From Pristionchus mayeri (lineage: Eukaryota; Nematoda; Chromadorea; Rhabditida; Neodiplogasteridae): DNA of 64,000 bases. Positions 1-12,115 of the stretch are shown piece after piece. Under the pieces are notes generated by a model. The model ran no database searches, had not been told where the DNA came from, and saw nothing but the letters and a program-made list of their open reading frames with translations. The translations under genes and the position numbers were made by a program. The stretch spans positions 47,417,216 to 47,481,215 of the forward strand of contig BTRK01000005.1 of NCBI GenBank assembly GCA_036245805.1, in the 5' to 3' direction. Position 1 is the stretch's first letter; each line of letters begins with the position of its first letter.

Positions 1-690
1 TGACAGCCGGGGCATTTCGTGGTAGGATGAAATACGTTCAAATTTCCAGCTTTCGCTTTCATCCATCTTTAATACCTTTTCAACCCGAGTATTAATTCCG
101 GCTCCGGTCTTGAACTTTGATATTCATTCTTAGCTTAATTATTGATTTTTATTTTTTTATTTTTTGACAAAGATGAACGGAAAGGTGATACATTTCATAT
201 GGGCGGCAATGTTCTAAGAGTGCCAGGTCCCTTTAAACATTTCAAATACATGATCTTCCTAATGAATTCTAGCGAATCCCTCTACATAAACGTTGCGCTC
301 ATAATCGGAAATTTAGCGAATTTTCAGATGATCTCATTTGCTTTCAATTAATTTTCAAAGACAATTTCAGAAGCAAAGTGTGATTTTCAAATACGAAGTA
401 AATACAACTGTAGCGATATAATATCAACGCACAAAATAATTACATAAAATCATTTAAAACAAACAGATACACTGCACAAACGAAAAAGTGAAATCATTAA
501 CAATTATTTCATCTTTTATCTTTTGTTGGTCTTCATAACGACTTCCTTTACTTGTGCATCGTCGTTTCGTTTCAATCGGCTCGTCGGGTCCATTCGATTC
601 CACTTTTTTTTGCAAAGATCGTCCATAATCGTATTGTTCACATTATCCGTATTCGTATTATTCGTTTTAATATTATTCGTATTCGTATTA
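1..690. other. No gene recognised
   Basis: Short open frames only, none with splice-consistent extension or a recognisable motif. The stretch around 635-700 is a loose ATTCGTATT-type repeat. It may be 3' flank of the F-box-like pseudogene that ends at about 697. Confidence 0.5.
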
Positions 691-1477
691 TTCTCATCAA
701 TGACATCCTTTTCGTAAATTAGCTTCTCGAACCAATTTTTTTATGATTTCAACTATCACGCTAGTATGTGAGGACCGAGAATGCCTCATCATTGCAACTG
801 AAGACATTCGATTGTCAGTCATTTGATCAGCAATGGAAGACCAGAACGATACAGATTCACCAAATAAATCGCCATCAACATTTTCACACTTGTCCTGGAT
901 CAAACTGAATTGTTTAATATTCTTTGAAATGGCCAGGAGAAATTCATCTGAATGCGAAATTTTGTAAAATCCCAATCGATAATTTAAAACACCAATTATT
1001 TGTGCAAACGTACGTATTGCTGTCATATCAAATTCTGAGGATACGATTTTCAATTTAGGATATTGACGATTTTACGTAAGCATGAGGATAACAATCCTGG
1101 AATATTTTTGTTTAATTCAATACATTTATTTTATTTTAACAAAAGTACCTCAGTTGTTTGTTAAGGCTCCAAACGTTGAACGAAAGACCATTTAATACAC
1201 AGGTTGACTCGGAGAGCATTGATTACAATGTTGATTTTCTTTTTGTAATTTCGTTGAACTCGATTGTATCTTTAAGGTCCACTTTGACTTTTCCAATTCC
1301 TCTCGATCTCGACAAGATTCTGGCAAACTGTTTTGCTATCATTCCATCTTGGTTTTCTCTCGTCATGGCTTTCTCCAGTAATACACTGCGTAAATTTGAG
1401 GATTCTACAATGAGTGTTTGACATAAATATGTTGATTTGTCGTTTTCGTGTCTTAAACTTTCGGCTGAGTGTAGATG

Positions 1478-1775
1478 CTGGTCACATTAGGTCGCATTAC
1501 CCCCCAGAGACCCTTCAATATGTGTATTTTCGCTGCGGGTTCTTCTGACAACTACTAACAACTCACTATCCAGAATATTTTAGGGAAACTAGGGCGTATA
1601 ATTTGATATATTAAAGAAAAACAGTAGCTGAATCTGAATATTTTGAAATGCGGGTTTCGCAGATCGATCGGTATTTTTCAGAAGAGCCCACAGCCGGAAA
1701 TTCAACGAAATATGCTCTTTTTGAAGGGTCTTTGGGAGTTATGCAACCTAATGCGACCCGACGCCCATTCAGAAG
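1478..1775. repeat. Foldback (inverted repeat) insertion
   Basis: The left arm near 1483-1550 (GGTCGCATTA, then AGACCCTTCAA) pairs with the right arm near 1680-1770, read inverted (GGGTCGCATTAGG, AAAGACCCTTC). The arms are diverged. It lies in an intron of the F-box-like pseudogene. Confidence 0.6.
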
Positions 1776-1810
1776 GAGGCGCCCAAGTTGTAATCTGCCC
1801 TGTTGTATCG

Positions 1811-1923
1811 TTGGGTGCTTCCCCTACGCTAAAGTGACTTTAAAAGTTGGATCCAATGCAGCAAAAGTTGGATTCAGGGCTGGATCCAACTTGTAATTCA
1901 CTTTAGCGTAGGGAGGACCCAAG
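1811..1923. repeat. Short hairpin element
   Basis: TTGGGTGCTTCCCCTACGC at the left end is matched inverted by GCGTAGGGAGGACCCAA at the right end, with a CACTTTAG stem and GGATCCAAC inside. Probably a small terminal-inverted-repeat element next to the 1.5-kb foldback. Confidence 0.65.
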
Positions 1924-2151
1924 GATAAAACAGGGCTGATTCCAACTGTGACCTCAACCCGAGCATTTCTGCGCAGTGCACCAAATATGGAAAGCTTTTC
2001 GGATTAGCCTGCAGAGCAATGCCGAGCGACTTCCCGTATTTGTTTGTATAGAACTGGCAACTGTCGACATAGGGAAATGTAGCGCGATACTCCAGGACCA
2101 AACCATTCCATGATTTTGAAATCTACATGCAAACATATTGTTTGAAAGTAG

Positions 2152-2432
2152 GATATTATTATGTGTTGGAAAATCGCGATGCTCTTGGCTTCCCTCCTCT
2201 AGCTCGTGAAATGCCAGAGTTCGACGATATGCTTTTCGGGAGGATGATTGTGTCCAATGAGGACTTCCCCATGCTAACGCCCAAGGCTACTCCGGAAGCG
2301 GCTCACGTCTATCCTACGGCTCAACAACTTGACGTCATCAAGGCAGCCGCGGGAGGTCGTCGAAAGTTCATGCAAAGAGCCTTGGGTTATGGTGCTCAGC
2401 TGAACGGCCTCATTCCAGACTGGTACGTTCAG
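2152..2432 (+). other. Isolated exon-like ORF of unknown protein
   Basis: An open frame runs from an AG acceptor at 2150-2151 to a good donor (GTACGTTCAG at 2433). It encodes about 93 residues rich in Pro, Ala and Met, containing MLFGRMIVSNEDFPMLTP and LGYGAQLNGLIPDW. It is more GC-rich than its surroundings and lies antisense in intron 1 of the F-box-like pseudogene. The protein looks like part of a conserved gene but I do not recognise the family. No neighbouring exons were found, so it may be a captured exon or gene fragment. Confidence 0.45.
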
Positions 2433-3234
2433 TTGATATTTCATTCCAGAATTGTTCGCCGTACTAAATGGAAGCTCTTTTCACTATCTCCTTTATTTTT
2501 TTCACTATCTCCTTTATTGTTTTTTTAAAACTTTACAAAATATTTTTTAAAAAAACATGTAAATTGCTCACCAACTGTATTGTCTGAAAAGCGATTGATT
2601 CTATAGATTTATCATTATTGATCATTGATTGATCATCAGAATCATTGATTCTAATGATAATCCGGACGATGTCGGGAGTGAGATTTCCAAGGCTGAGGGA
2701 TTGGTCGGACATGTTTCCTTGCTGGAATAGGATTCGAGAAAACAACGGAATTAACTACACAATATACACGCTATCATATTATCAATGAACTCGAAGAGAT
2801 TTATTCCGTCGTTCCACAATAAACGAACTCACTGGAAAGGACACGAATATAGACAATTGAGTATATTCACTTCCTAACCTTTCTGGGAAGAAGAGGGGAG
2901 AGCCGCTAGTCGTGTAAAACATAATATTAAAAGTACCTCACTGCCGTGCTAACACGGAGGCAATGCCGGTAGGAAAAAAAACGAATGATACATATAGAGG
3001 AAAAAATATTCATTGTCGCCAATATGCTTGAGATACTCTAATCTTGAAGTTAGAGCTGAAATAATTTCAACAAAGACAATCGATTCGATCGAAATGTGTA
3101 TCCCTACTTTTGGATGTGTTATAACAGAACAAATTCCTTTAAAAAGAAACGATTTATTAACGATATTCAGGGATTGAGGACGATTGAAAATAAATGTTGA
3201 ATTGTGAGAATGGATACATGAATTATGCATTAAT

Positions 3235-3285
3235 TAATAAAATAATTAATTAATTAATACATTAATACATTAATACATTTGCTTG
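3235..3285. repeat. TTAATTAA / ATTAATACATTAA microsatellite
   Basis: Simple AT-rich tandem repeat (AATTAATTAATTAATAC, then repeated ATTAATACATTA units). Confidence 0.8.
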
Positions 3286-3366
3286 GCTCGCATTTCAGAG
3301 TAATATCAGGCAAATAAGTGAACAATAAGCATGAGTAATAATGATGCTATAATGTAAATTATCAAT

Positions 3367-5135
3367 TCAGTTTGCAAAGACAATGCGATTTCCTCGCTTC
3401 ATGACAAATTCCCAGATCCATGATTGATCATTTTGCCTGCGATTGTTATCCAGAATGAATCCGGTCGGCCTAACATGTCTCCTTCGTCATTGGTGACGCG
3501 CTGAATCAGACGAAAATATGTATTCTTCGATAAGATGTTGAGTAGGAATGCAACTGCAAATTCAAACATTTTGAAAATAAGAACTTTAAATAATTAAATA
3601 TAATACGAAATTGTGGAGAAAATTGTGGTGCTGTATCATTAAAGAAGGAGTGTCAGCAAAGTTAATTTTTTACGCTGTCATAACCATGACCTAGACAATC
3701 ATCCAACGATCATAGCGCGAGCTAAGAGGATAGGCAAGGGTCACTCGTATAGCTCAGTGGTAAAGCAGTCGCCGCGTAATCGGAAGGTTGCGGGTTCGAA
3801 TCCCACCAGTTTTTGAAAAATATTCTTGATATTTGAATTCCTGCACGTCCCTTCCCTTCAAGCCCTCCTTGGCATTCTGCCAACTAATGATAAGTCGGTT
3901 CAAAATAGAGATACGCATTTGAAATTTTCAGAATCTGTTATGGTTGTAAAAAGGTCGGTCATGGTTATGACAACTTCAAAATTTCAACTTTGCTGACAGT
4001 CCTTCTTTAAGAACTGAGTTAATCACCACAGATTACAAAACATAGAGTTATAACATGATAAACCTCTTCATTGGTAACAGTTAACTAACCCAATTCCGTA
4101 GCACAATCCATCATTTCGATTGTGACTTCGGAATAGGAACGTATGCACAAGAACTCGCGGATGATCATTCTGCAATTTGTTGATGTGAAATTGTTTTTTT
4201 TTTGTTGAGCACGTCGTCGATATGTCGTGGAATTTCACCTATGGAGACAAGTTTGATCGTTTTTGTGTTGGAAAATAGGTGAAAGCATTCCCACTTATTA
4301 AAGTGTAACAATACCTTTGTTCGAAACCGAAGAAGGAGAAAGTTAGAGTGAGACTTTCGAGTGGAATTGCTAATTGGAGTGTTGTCTTCGCAATATTTAG
4401 CATGATTATTGTAGATTTGCATATGTCGATTGCATCGTTCAGTTTCACGCTCATAGAGCGAATTCCACGCGATTTGGATAAGAGAAGGTTAATCTGTCGC
4501 GCGCATGGATCGTAAAACCAATTCTTCATCGCTTCGGACTTCTTCAGACGAATATCTCTAGGAATGGAGACGAACATCGTACGAAACTGCAATCATTTTA
4601 ATATTTGAACCCGAATAAATCATTCGGTGTCATATTATTTCAGCTGCCCAAAGTAATCAAATGCTGATCAGCCCTACAGAGCCACTGAGACGTATACCTC
4701 ACAAAGTTACTAAAAATTGTCAATAATATAACCCTTTTCGGTAATTCATACTTATATATCACATATTTTTAGAAAAACAATTGTAAATTGTGTCTACTCA
4801 TTTCAGCACTAGCCTTACCTCTTCAGAAATGTATTGTCTGCACTTGCTCTGATTATTCCAAATGACAGGTGAATATTTGGAGTTGCACGAAATTAGGCCG
4901 CGATACTGGTCGCTTCGTTCGATCGGATAGATCATGTAGTCAAACAGAGGAAACTTTGAGCGAACCATTTCGTTCCAAGAGCGGGAAATCTATAAACAAA
5001 ATTCGGTGAATCAATTATGAAAATGGTTGTACTCACGAATCGCATATTTCCCAAGGAAACTGTCTCTGTCTCAAATGGTATGATCATTGTTATGATATCG
5101 TGAGGGAGATTCCCAATTTTTAGAAGCTCCTTCAT
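3367..5135 (-). pseudogene. F-box-like family copy 2, late frameshift
   Basis: Five exons. Exon 1 (5135-about 5037) reads MKELLKIGNLPHDIITMII, an F-box-like start. Exon 2 (about 4990-4820) reads ISRSWNEMVR. Exon 3 (4586-about 4316) contains SKSRGIRSMSVKLND and ends at GAACAAAG|gtattg. Exon 4 is 4169-4090. Exon 5 begins at about 3555 after TTTGCAG. All junction phases agree with the paralogues at 8.3 and 16.3 kb. In exon 5 the frame breaks at NHG: the following IWEFVMKRGNRIVFAN, homologous to the tail of the 8.3-kb copy, lies in another frame, consistent with loss of one base. The protein would otherwise stop after GSGNLS, so a shortened product cannot be excluded. A TTAA-flanked element carrying a tRNA-like sequence sits in intron 4. 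Confidence 0.6.
3639..4010. mobile_element. TTAA-flanked MITE carrying a tRNA-like sequence
   Basis: Ends TTAAAGAAGGAGTGTCAGC and GCTGACAGTCCTTCTTTAA are inverted repeats bounded by TTAA. Internally 3748-3812 has a pol III A-box-like TAGCTCAGTGGTAAAGC and a B-box-like GGTTCGAATCC, but the acceptor arms do not pair, so it is not a normal tRNA gene. Related copies lie at about 38.8-39.1 and 51.5-51.8 kb. TTAA ends suggest piggyBac-type mobilisation (inference). Confidence 0.65.
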
Positions 5136-5199
5136 GATTAGTGTCTCAATGAAATAAAAAATAGTGAAAACTAGAAACCGATAACACGAACTAATTACG

Positions 5200-8100
5200 A
5201 AAATGAGAACTAGATAGGAGAATATCGATGCTGCCGAGATTGATTAATTCAGTTCGTCAAATGAGGCTATGGATGTGTTGTACGAGATAAAGAGTGGGGT
5301 TCAAAAAAGTACGCACAAATAAGGGTGGGTCAAGAAAATTTAATGTGATCAGATCTATTGTACAGGACATGGTGATAAATGGGTTAATGCAGACTGGAGA
5401 GATAGACGGTTACAGAGCACATATCAACAGATAGGGAAAAGGGTAAAGGTAGACCCATGTCAAGCGATTTTAGAGTCGCCAAGAATCGACTATGCAAGGT
5501 AAGGAAATGACGACGAGTAAGGAAATGACCGAGTAAGGAAATGACGACGTTTCCCTACTGACCATTATGCGTCAAGTGGATTTTACATTTTGCGTCCGAC
5601 ATTATGGCCTGTTCAATGGTTCTCTACTTCAAGAGGGTAGTAGTGTTCCATGTTCGGGTGTGCGTATCTTCATTCCCTACACTCTCTCACAACTCGTCCT
5701 GCCCAAAACACAATGAAGAGATAGTGGAACAGCTTTTCTAACTCTAGCCCTAGATCACAAAAAAATACGCCCGTGTCCATAATAAACGGTCGCTCTTTTA
5801 GTGGCTGTCAACTAAAGCGTCCCCCCGGAAAGCCCCGCACTAGATGGAGAGACGACCTAAACCGAGCTATCGCCCCCCCCCCCCCCCACTGGTGGAGTGC
5901 AACCTTTGAAGAATACCGATCCATACTCTTCTGAGCGTTAGAGTCAATTAATGGCTCGTCAATTTACAAATGACAACATCCGCGCCTACAGAGGGGTGAA
6001 TCCAGTCGAGTGGATTGTGCTACCGCCTAACAGATATGTACTGCTCGCTGCTCGACAGAAAGAGACAGAACAGATAGTGAAGGACGGTGGCGGATCAACG
6101 GAACTCCTCTTCACTCCTACCGTCCTTCTCTAGTCCTCGCGCCTATTGTTAGAGCTCCCATTCATACTGATAGAGGTACGGCCCGTTTTATTGTGCGTCA
6201 TAATCCGCAACCACTTGGCCATGTCTAACAAGTGTGAGGTCATGACCAGCTGAGTTCGGGATGTTCAGTTCACAGTTTCGCACCGCTCGGGAGAAAGAGC
6301 GTGTGAGAGAGAAAGAGATAAATAAAGAGACGGTTGCGAGTCAACACCACTGCTCGTAATGTTCAGTAATCGTGATCTATGTATACTAGAATTCTCCTAT
6401 TGGAAGATCAATATTGTCTATGGACCTGAAGGTTTCAGGTGCTTGCTGAATAAACAACATATCATCAGCTAAATATCACTTCTCAAGCAACAATCTTCCA
6501 ATAGAATAACTCAATGTGCCAAATTATCTTGTAAAGAACGCGTCGAATGCTCCTCACATCTCTCTCCTAGTCTCTCTTGATAAGCTCTAAGTTGTCACTC
6601 CAAGGGATGGAAATCGCCTCTTCATCTCGAGCACTCTTTAGTCGGACAGGCAAAATGAGATAACAGGCAGAATGAGGAGATATATTAGCCGTGAAGACGT
6701 TACCATCCTCCCTTTCGCACACTATATCTGACCGGCGAGAGAATGATGTTCGGGAAACACATTGGGGGAACAAATCTCATGGAGATGAACCCACACAGTA
6801 CAACCTAGAACCCTGCACTCAGTGCGCGCGCTCTCTTTAGTGGATAAACTGTCAGGTGAAACAGTAATCTGACTCACTCAATTATACTCGCTTTCTCAGT
6901 ACTACTACTTTATCGTGTGATATGATAAGATGATTAGGAGTGCATGTTACATGCAACTTATAAGCATGATAATACGATGTAATATCTTCATGACAAAGGG
7001 GATACATGAATAGATCTGAGCGATAAATCGAGATAACAAGCAAAAGATGAGAGTTGAATCAAGCCTCGCGTCTTGGCTAATCCAAAGTGTCAACATCCTC
7101 ACTGATAGACTGATTAATCCATACGAGTGGATTGTACTAACAACGACGGACAGGCTAACTGGCAAAGGGATAACTGATCCGAACAACTAAAAGTAGTGAA
7201 GTATGCACAATCCTCCCCATCCTTCTCCACATCCTTGTAATTTCGGCAGGGAAACACGGGCAAAACATTGGTCTCTTTTGATCTCCAGGTCTTATTAGTG
7301 ACTGTGCGTGGAATGGGTAGACTAGGAATGTATTATCAAGGAATGATTTCCCTCCTTCTCCCTGGCACGCGTGCTGAAGGGACCTGTTAGGGATCGTCAA
7401 ATTGAACGCTGCTAGCAATAGCATGAGCCTTAATGCGATCAGTATGAATAGCAGCTCTCACAATACGCGCGAGGACAAGAGGAGGCGAGAGGAGGAGGAG
7501 GAGAGGAGGAAGGGAGGAGAGCAAAAGATGGAGATGAGAAGGAGAGGAGGCGAGAGGGGGACAACTTGAGTAGTGCTCGAAATGCGGGTCACCGTCTCTT
7601 CATTTCCCACATGCTCTCTCTCACTGTGCGCAGGTCGTAGGGTTTGTATTGAAAGAAGAGGGCGGGGCATATTCTCCCGTGTTCCAGAGAACAGTAGGAG
7701 GCCAGCGGATCAGTGCGACCTTTACAGTTGTGGGATGTGGTGGATCACAAGATTGCGAGAAGTTTACTTTGACATGAGGCAGTTTTGCTAGAATATGAAA
7801 AGAGGGTGCTGAATCTTGAGGCGCGCTATTTCTCTCGAGTATTTCATGTTAGTCATTATTCAATCCATGTTTATATTACTGGCGTTTGTTTGCAAACCAC
7901 TCGTCTTTAGAACATCGAATTGACAATTTGTGATCTATTTTTCATCAATGTGAATGCCCTATTGCTTTCTAAAATCAGATTGATGAGATAATATGAATTA
8001 TAACATATATTCCACGAGCAAATGTACCAACCCTACGGATGACTTATTTGGACCTCCCCTCAATATTTCGCTGGTGAAGTTTGCATACCAAGTGGTGCTA

Positions 8101-8340
8101 CTTGGCCCAGTACGAACGTCTCTGGCGCACTTTGGCTATAGATATAGCTGACAGCTGATCCATTATAAAGAGCTCGCCGTCTATATGTCCCTCTTCGTGC
8201 AGTGGTTTCAAGGGTGCTTCTCAAAATTGTATTCATTTGTATAATATCATTGCTGGCTCACATCCACTCAATTATTTGATCCTTTCTTCATTTGATATTT
8301 ATTCTTCACATCTCTCCCCAAACTTCGAATTTCAGAGATT
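5200..8340. other. No gene recognised; low-complexity and repeat patches
   Basis: No exon chain was found. Visible items: a short tandem motif GAGTAAGGAAATGACG near 5500-5560, a retrotransposon 3' end at 5.8-5.94 kb with an internal C-run (about 5872-5888), a purine-rich tract at 7470-7560, and a fragment near 7580-7640 resembling the hairpin at 12.94-13.02 kb. Confidence 0.5.
5818..5941 (+). mobile_element. Truncated RTE-type LINE 3' end
   Basis: The stretch GTCCCCCCGGAAAGCC through CTTCTGAGCGTT matches the 3' end of the retrotransposon at 20.51-20.63 kb (P-G-K-P-R-x-R-W-R-D-D-L coding region and stop). It is interrupted by a C homopolymer and is not coding. Confidence 0.75.
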
Positions 8341-8348
8341 CATTGATT

Positions 8349-10179
8349 ATGGACAAGTGCCTTCTGAACCTGGGAAAACCCTCCAGATCTCATTAGAATG
8401 ATCACATCATATAAGACAGATTCACTAGAACAAGTGCAGTTGGTAAATAAAATCACACAATTTATAATATTTTACTTCGCCTTGGAGTAATATGACACCC
8501 AGACCAGTTCCTTGATCTTGTTCCTTGATTAGTTTTCCACAATTGGCCCTTCGGTTTCAAAAAACCGAAACCTAATTGCACATGCTGGTGACAATGTCCC
8601 AAGCTAGCATGAGGCTATACAGCGAATTTTGATTCGTTAGGAGTCTGTCTCTCAACAAAAAAATCGAAAATGAAATTGTCTTTTCAGATTTCTCGGTCAT
8701 GGCATGATGTAGTTCGCTCGATACTTTATCATGTTAACTGCCAGATCTATCCGAGCACATTGGACAATGAGAACTATTGTTGCGTGTTTTCGTTCGACTC
8801 GAAATGTATCCGGCATTTTCAACCTATCATTTGGAAAGTGCAATACGGAAGCTTCTGGAGTCAATATATTCCTTCCAAAGGAGTAAGTTTCATGCTCAAA
8901 TTTTATCCGCAGCTCACTCACTTGATCAAGCTTTGATTTTTCCTAAAATATATATGATTTTCGGGAACATACACAGATATTATTCAATAAGTAATTTACA
9001 TGTAGCGTCGTTCAATATATGCCTACATCCCTCAAGCCATAGTGGGCACGAACCAGGAAGCCGAGGATAAGGCAGATGCAGCTAGTGCCAAACATATTCG
9101 TCAGTTCTTAGCCAGATCTGCCAGAATACGTTCTATGAGCGTGGAACTAATGAATCAAGTCGAAGTGAACGAAGCAACACAAAGGATGATTGATATCGTA
9201 AATAACGGGCTGGGAAGCAACATCACAATCGACATTCTCACTTTATCGTTCTTCTTTTTCGGATACGAGCAAAGGTTCGTCTTCACCTGCTCATAGTGGC
9301 AACAGTTAACTACTTTTCCGAGCGCGCACATGCGAATATTGACTTTGGAATAGGGTTGGCATCGCAAGACAGTTGCAGTAAATTCGACATTAGGGTTGCG
9401 GCGTTCAGTAGGAGTTATGCAAAACCTAAAGATTGCGACTTAGATTTCATGATTGTTTGAAATCATAATACTGCATTCTACTGTTAAGTAGAAGGGAAGA
9501 TAATATGTAAAACTACGTTGTCATTCGCTATACTTTCCAACTGTAAATTGTATCCTGAAAATTTACAGGCTGATCGTCCAGGAATTGTTGGGAAAACATT
9601 TCTTTCCCACTGTCAAGATCAAGATTTCGGGATGTGATCAGGAAGAAATGAGTCAGTATTTTTGCCGTCTTTTCGTTTACGTTTCAGTATAGCGGTCAAA
9701 CAGTCATGAGCTGTTTAGAGCACCAGAACATTAAAAAACTAACATTTTCAAATAATATTACTCAATTAATCAATCATTTAAAATGCATAGTCTCCAATAA
9801 ATCTAATAATAATAATTCTTTATAATGCGACAAAGCATGAGATTTCAAAAAGATGTTACAAGGGAAATTAGAAGCATGATATGTACGATGTCATATCTAG
9901 ATGAGAAAGGGGCAAAGGGAATATAGTCAATTCGAAAACTTTGCAGGGTCTTTTCTACTCGGCATTTCCAATCAGGTCGCACATTTTTGTGTCATTAGCC
10001 GTGATAATGACGAGCAAGACCTGCTGAGCGAATCGAACTCATTCTGGAAATTAATGGCTGAGAATATGATCAATCGTGGACTTTGGACTATCGTGTCGAG
10101 AAAAGGCAATCGATTTGTATTCGAAAATCGGGAATCAAACGACTCGATGATTTTGGGAAAACGAGCTCTCAGTGAATAA
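8349..10179 (+). pseudogene. F-box-like family copy 3, probable frameshift in exon 1
   Basis: Exon 1 (8349-about 8440) starts MDKCLLNLG and shifts frame at GGAAAACCCTCC; removing one C would continue into PPDLIRMITSYKTDSL, which matches the F-box-like start of the paralogues. Exon 2 (8689-8882) reads ISRSWHDVVRSIL. Exon 3 (9006-9274) contains LARSARIRSMSVELMNQ and ends at GAGCAAAG|gttcgt. Exon 4 is 9569-9651. Exon 5 (9947-10179) ends with RALSE and a stop. Exons 2-5 are intact and junction phases match copy 2. An AATAAA lies near 10408. This is the best preserved copy. If the exon 1 shift is a sequencing slip or is bypassed by an upstream exon, the gene could be functional. Role as a ubiquitin-ligase adaptor is inferred. 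Confidence 0.6.
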
Positions 10180-10556
10180 TAATTAAAACACTCACATAAT
10201 TAAATATTCGTATGTATCATGCGTGCAGAACCAAGTGATGTTATTCGATCAATTGTATTGTTTAATTGCATTTTAATTGGATTGTTTAACTTTGTATAAT
10301 TGCATTTTAAACAAGTTCAATCAACTCCAACCATTATTTGTTTGTATCATCTTGTTGTAAATTGGAAATATGTATTTGTATATTTTTTTCCAATTGAATT
10401 ATGGACAAATAAATTGTAATGAATGTACTGATGTTAAATTGCGCGTTCGGATAATAAATTCATTTATTTATTAAAAACACGTAAATTCAATAATTACTGA
10501 AACGAATTGAGCATCTTCTGAATAACCTCCAAGTACATGTATCTGAACGTTCGCAA

Positions 10557-11442
10557 TAGGGATGGCAAAAATAGTCATTTCGATTGTCCCCGACCATTCT
10601 TGTCCTCATCTCGCGGACAGCGCGGTGTCCACGGGCAATGAATGGTCCAAACAATGGGGGCAATAAATTGTCGGGGACACAAGAGTGTCCCCGATTGTTG
10701 ACACTCCAGTGTCCCCACTTCTAAAATTGAGATAACATCGATTTAAAAATAGTTTTCAGCTCGAATCGCCGCCAGTAAACCCTTAACCTTTGATTTTTTT
10801 TACTGACAGCTCTGTAAAAAATCTGGCGTTGGGTGGAAGTAAGTATCGTGGCGTTGGGTGGAAGTTCTCAAGAAAGTTGCAACAAAATGTTGTGGTAGGT
10901 CATGGTGTAATCAAGTCCAACAGCCGTACCAAATTGGACTATGTGACTAGAATTATCCAAATTACAGTAAGGCGATTACCGTACTCGGATCTAGGCCTAA
11001 TGACCGCAGTTCATTATCGTGCCACTGACTACCGTATACTCCTAGAACTGTAAAAAAGGTAAAAGGTAAAGGTACTTATACTGTGTCCCACATATACTTA
11101 GTAGAAAGTGTTTAAGAAAACAACTTTATATTAGCCTTATCTTAATAATATACCGTATCCAAACGGTAATAGAGCACTCCAGATACCGTATACTGCTACC
11201 GTAATCCTCAACTATCGAAAAATTTCACATTACGAGTGAAACAGAAATCCTCCTGCTTCTCATAACTCAACTTTCACAACTCAAAAATATCTTTTCTAGA
11301 TCGGGGACACTCTAGTGTCCCCATCATTTTGCTCGGGGACCATTCATTGTCCTCAAAGCGAGAGAGCATTTCTCGAGCGACACATTCCTGTCTCTCGGTG
11401 CGCGCTCGGAGCGGTGGGGGAGGACTATTTTGGCCATCCCTA
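10557..11442. mobile_element. Non-autonomous hAT-type element
   Basis: Terminal inverted repeats TAGGGATGGCAAAAATAGTC (left) and GACTATTTTGGCCATCCCTA (right) are flanked by the exact 8-base direct repeat GTTCGCAA, the target-duplication size of hAT transposons. The subterminal parts repeat GGGGACAC..GTGTCCCC motifs in both orientations. No transposase frame is present. Confidence 0.85.
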
Positions 11443-11825
11443 GTTCGCAAGCATACAATACAAATTGTCATTAATTTAAATTACAAGTTAATTGCTTCAG
11501 AGAGAAACGACATCTGCACAATCCCCTTCATCATCTCCAGTATCCGCAGCATCCTCAACCATTCTTCTCCATCCTCCTTCTCTCGTACAGAAGGGACACA
11601 CATTCGCTCTCCTCTCCCTATTACAATCGTGACTGAGCTGCTCCGCGCATGCCAAACAGATCAAGTGTCCACAGGATGTGAAGACAGCACTTGACGAGGA
11701 GTTTCCAAACAGACTCCACACTCCCGAGGGAATCTGCAAAAAAATATTGATTAGTGTAGAAACAATTATATTTTAAAAAATCAATAAAAATGCAAAAGCT
11801 TCGATAATGTGAGATAAGTGATCAT

Positions 11826-12115
11826 GAAGTAGGCCGGGTAGCGCAGTGGTTGTGTGATAGAATGCGAATCCGAAGGTCATGAGTTCGACCCCCCGCGCCT
11901 GCAGATCCACCCGAAACCAAGGGGGTTAAGAAATGTTGGTAGTGACTGGTAATCACGAATAAATTCCCCGATCCCCGTGCACACAACACGGAGGATAGCC
12001 TAGCAACAGGCCACTGATCATCTCAGGATAGGCCCCAGTTGCATTGGCGTGGGGTAGTCGACAATGCGAAATGCGTTCACGACTCACGAACTTTACTTTA
12101 CTTTTACTTTAATAT
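11826..12115 (+). mobile_element. tRNA-derived SINE
   Basis: The 5' part has pol III-like boxes (GGGTAGCGCAGTGG and GAGTTCGACCC), followed by an unrelated body and a simple 3' tail of TTTAC/TTTTAC units near 12095-12112. This order of tRNA head, body and short repeat tail is that of a SINE. It lies antisense in an intron of RING gene A. Confidence 0.75.

Larger units (their letters stand above)
697..2745 (-). pseudogene. F-box-like family copy 1, decayed
   Basis: Five exon remnants align with the other three copies in this window. The first (2745-2572) carries an F-box-like start, LGNLTPDIVRIII, and ends at a GTGAGC donor. The second (about 2118-1910) begins ISKSWNGLV, the second half of an F-box-like motif. 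The third (about 1430-1150) and fourth (about 1086-1000) match the unnamed downstream region. The last (about 960-697) ends with a long basic tail. Lesions are visible: two frame shifts in the third exon (around AVYYW and after EITKRK) and an in-frame TAA in the fourth exon before NRQYPK. The intron between exons 2 and 3 holds a foldback repeat, and intron 1 holds a foreign exon on the opposite strand. F-box proteins normally bridge SKP1 to ubiquitylation substrates; here that role is inferred from the weak motif only. Confidence 0.6.

Noticed and set aside
3748..3812. Functional tRNA gene
   Set aside because: A- and B-box-like motifs are present, but the acceptor stem does not pair and the T-stem has a mismatch; it sits inside a MITE.
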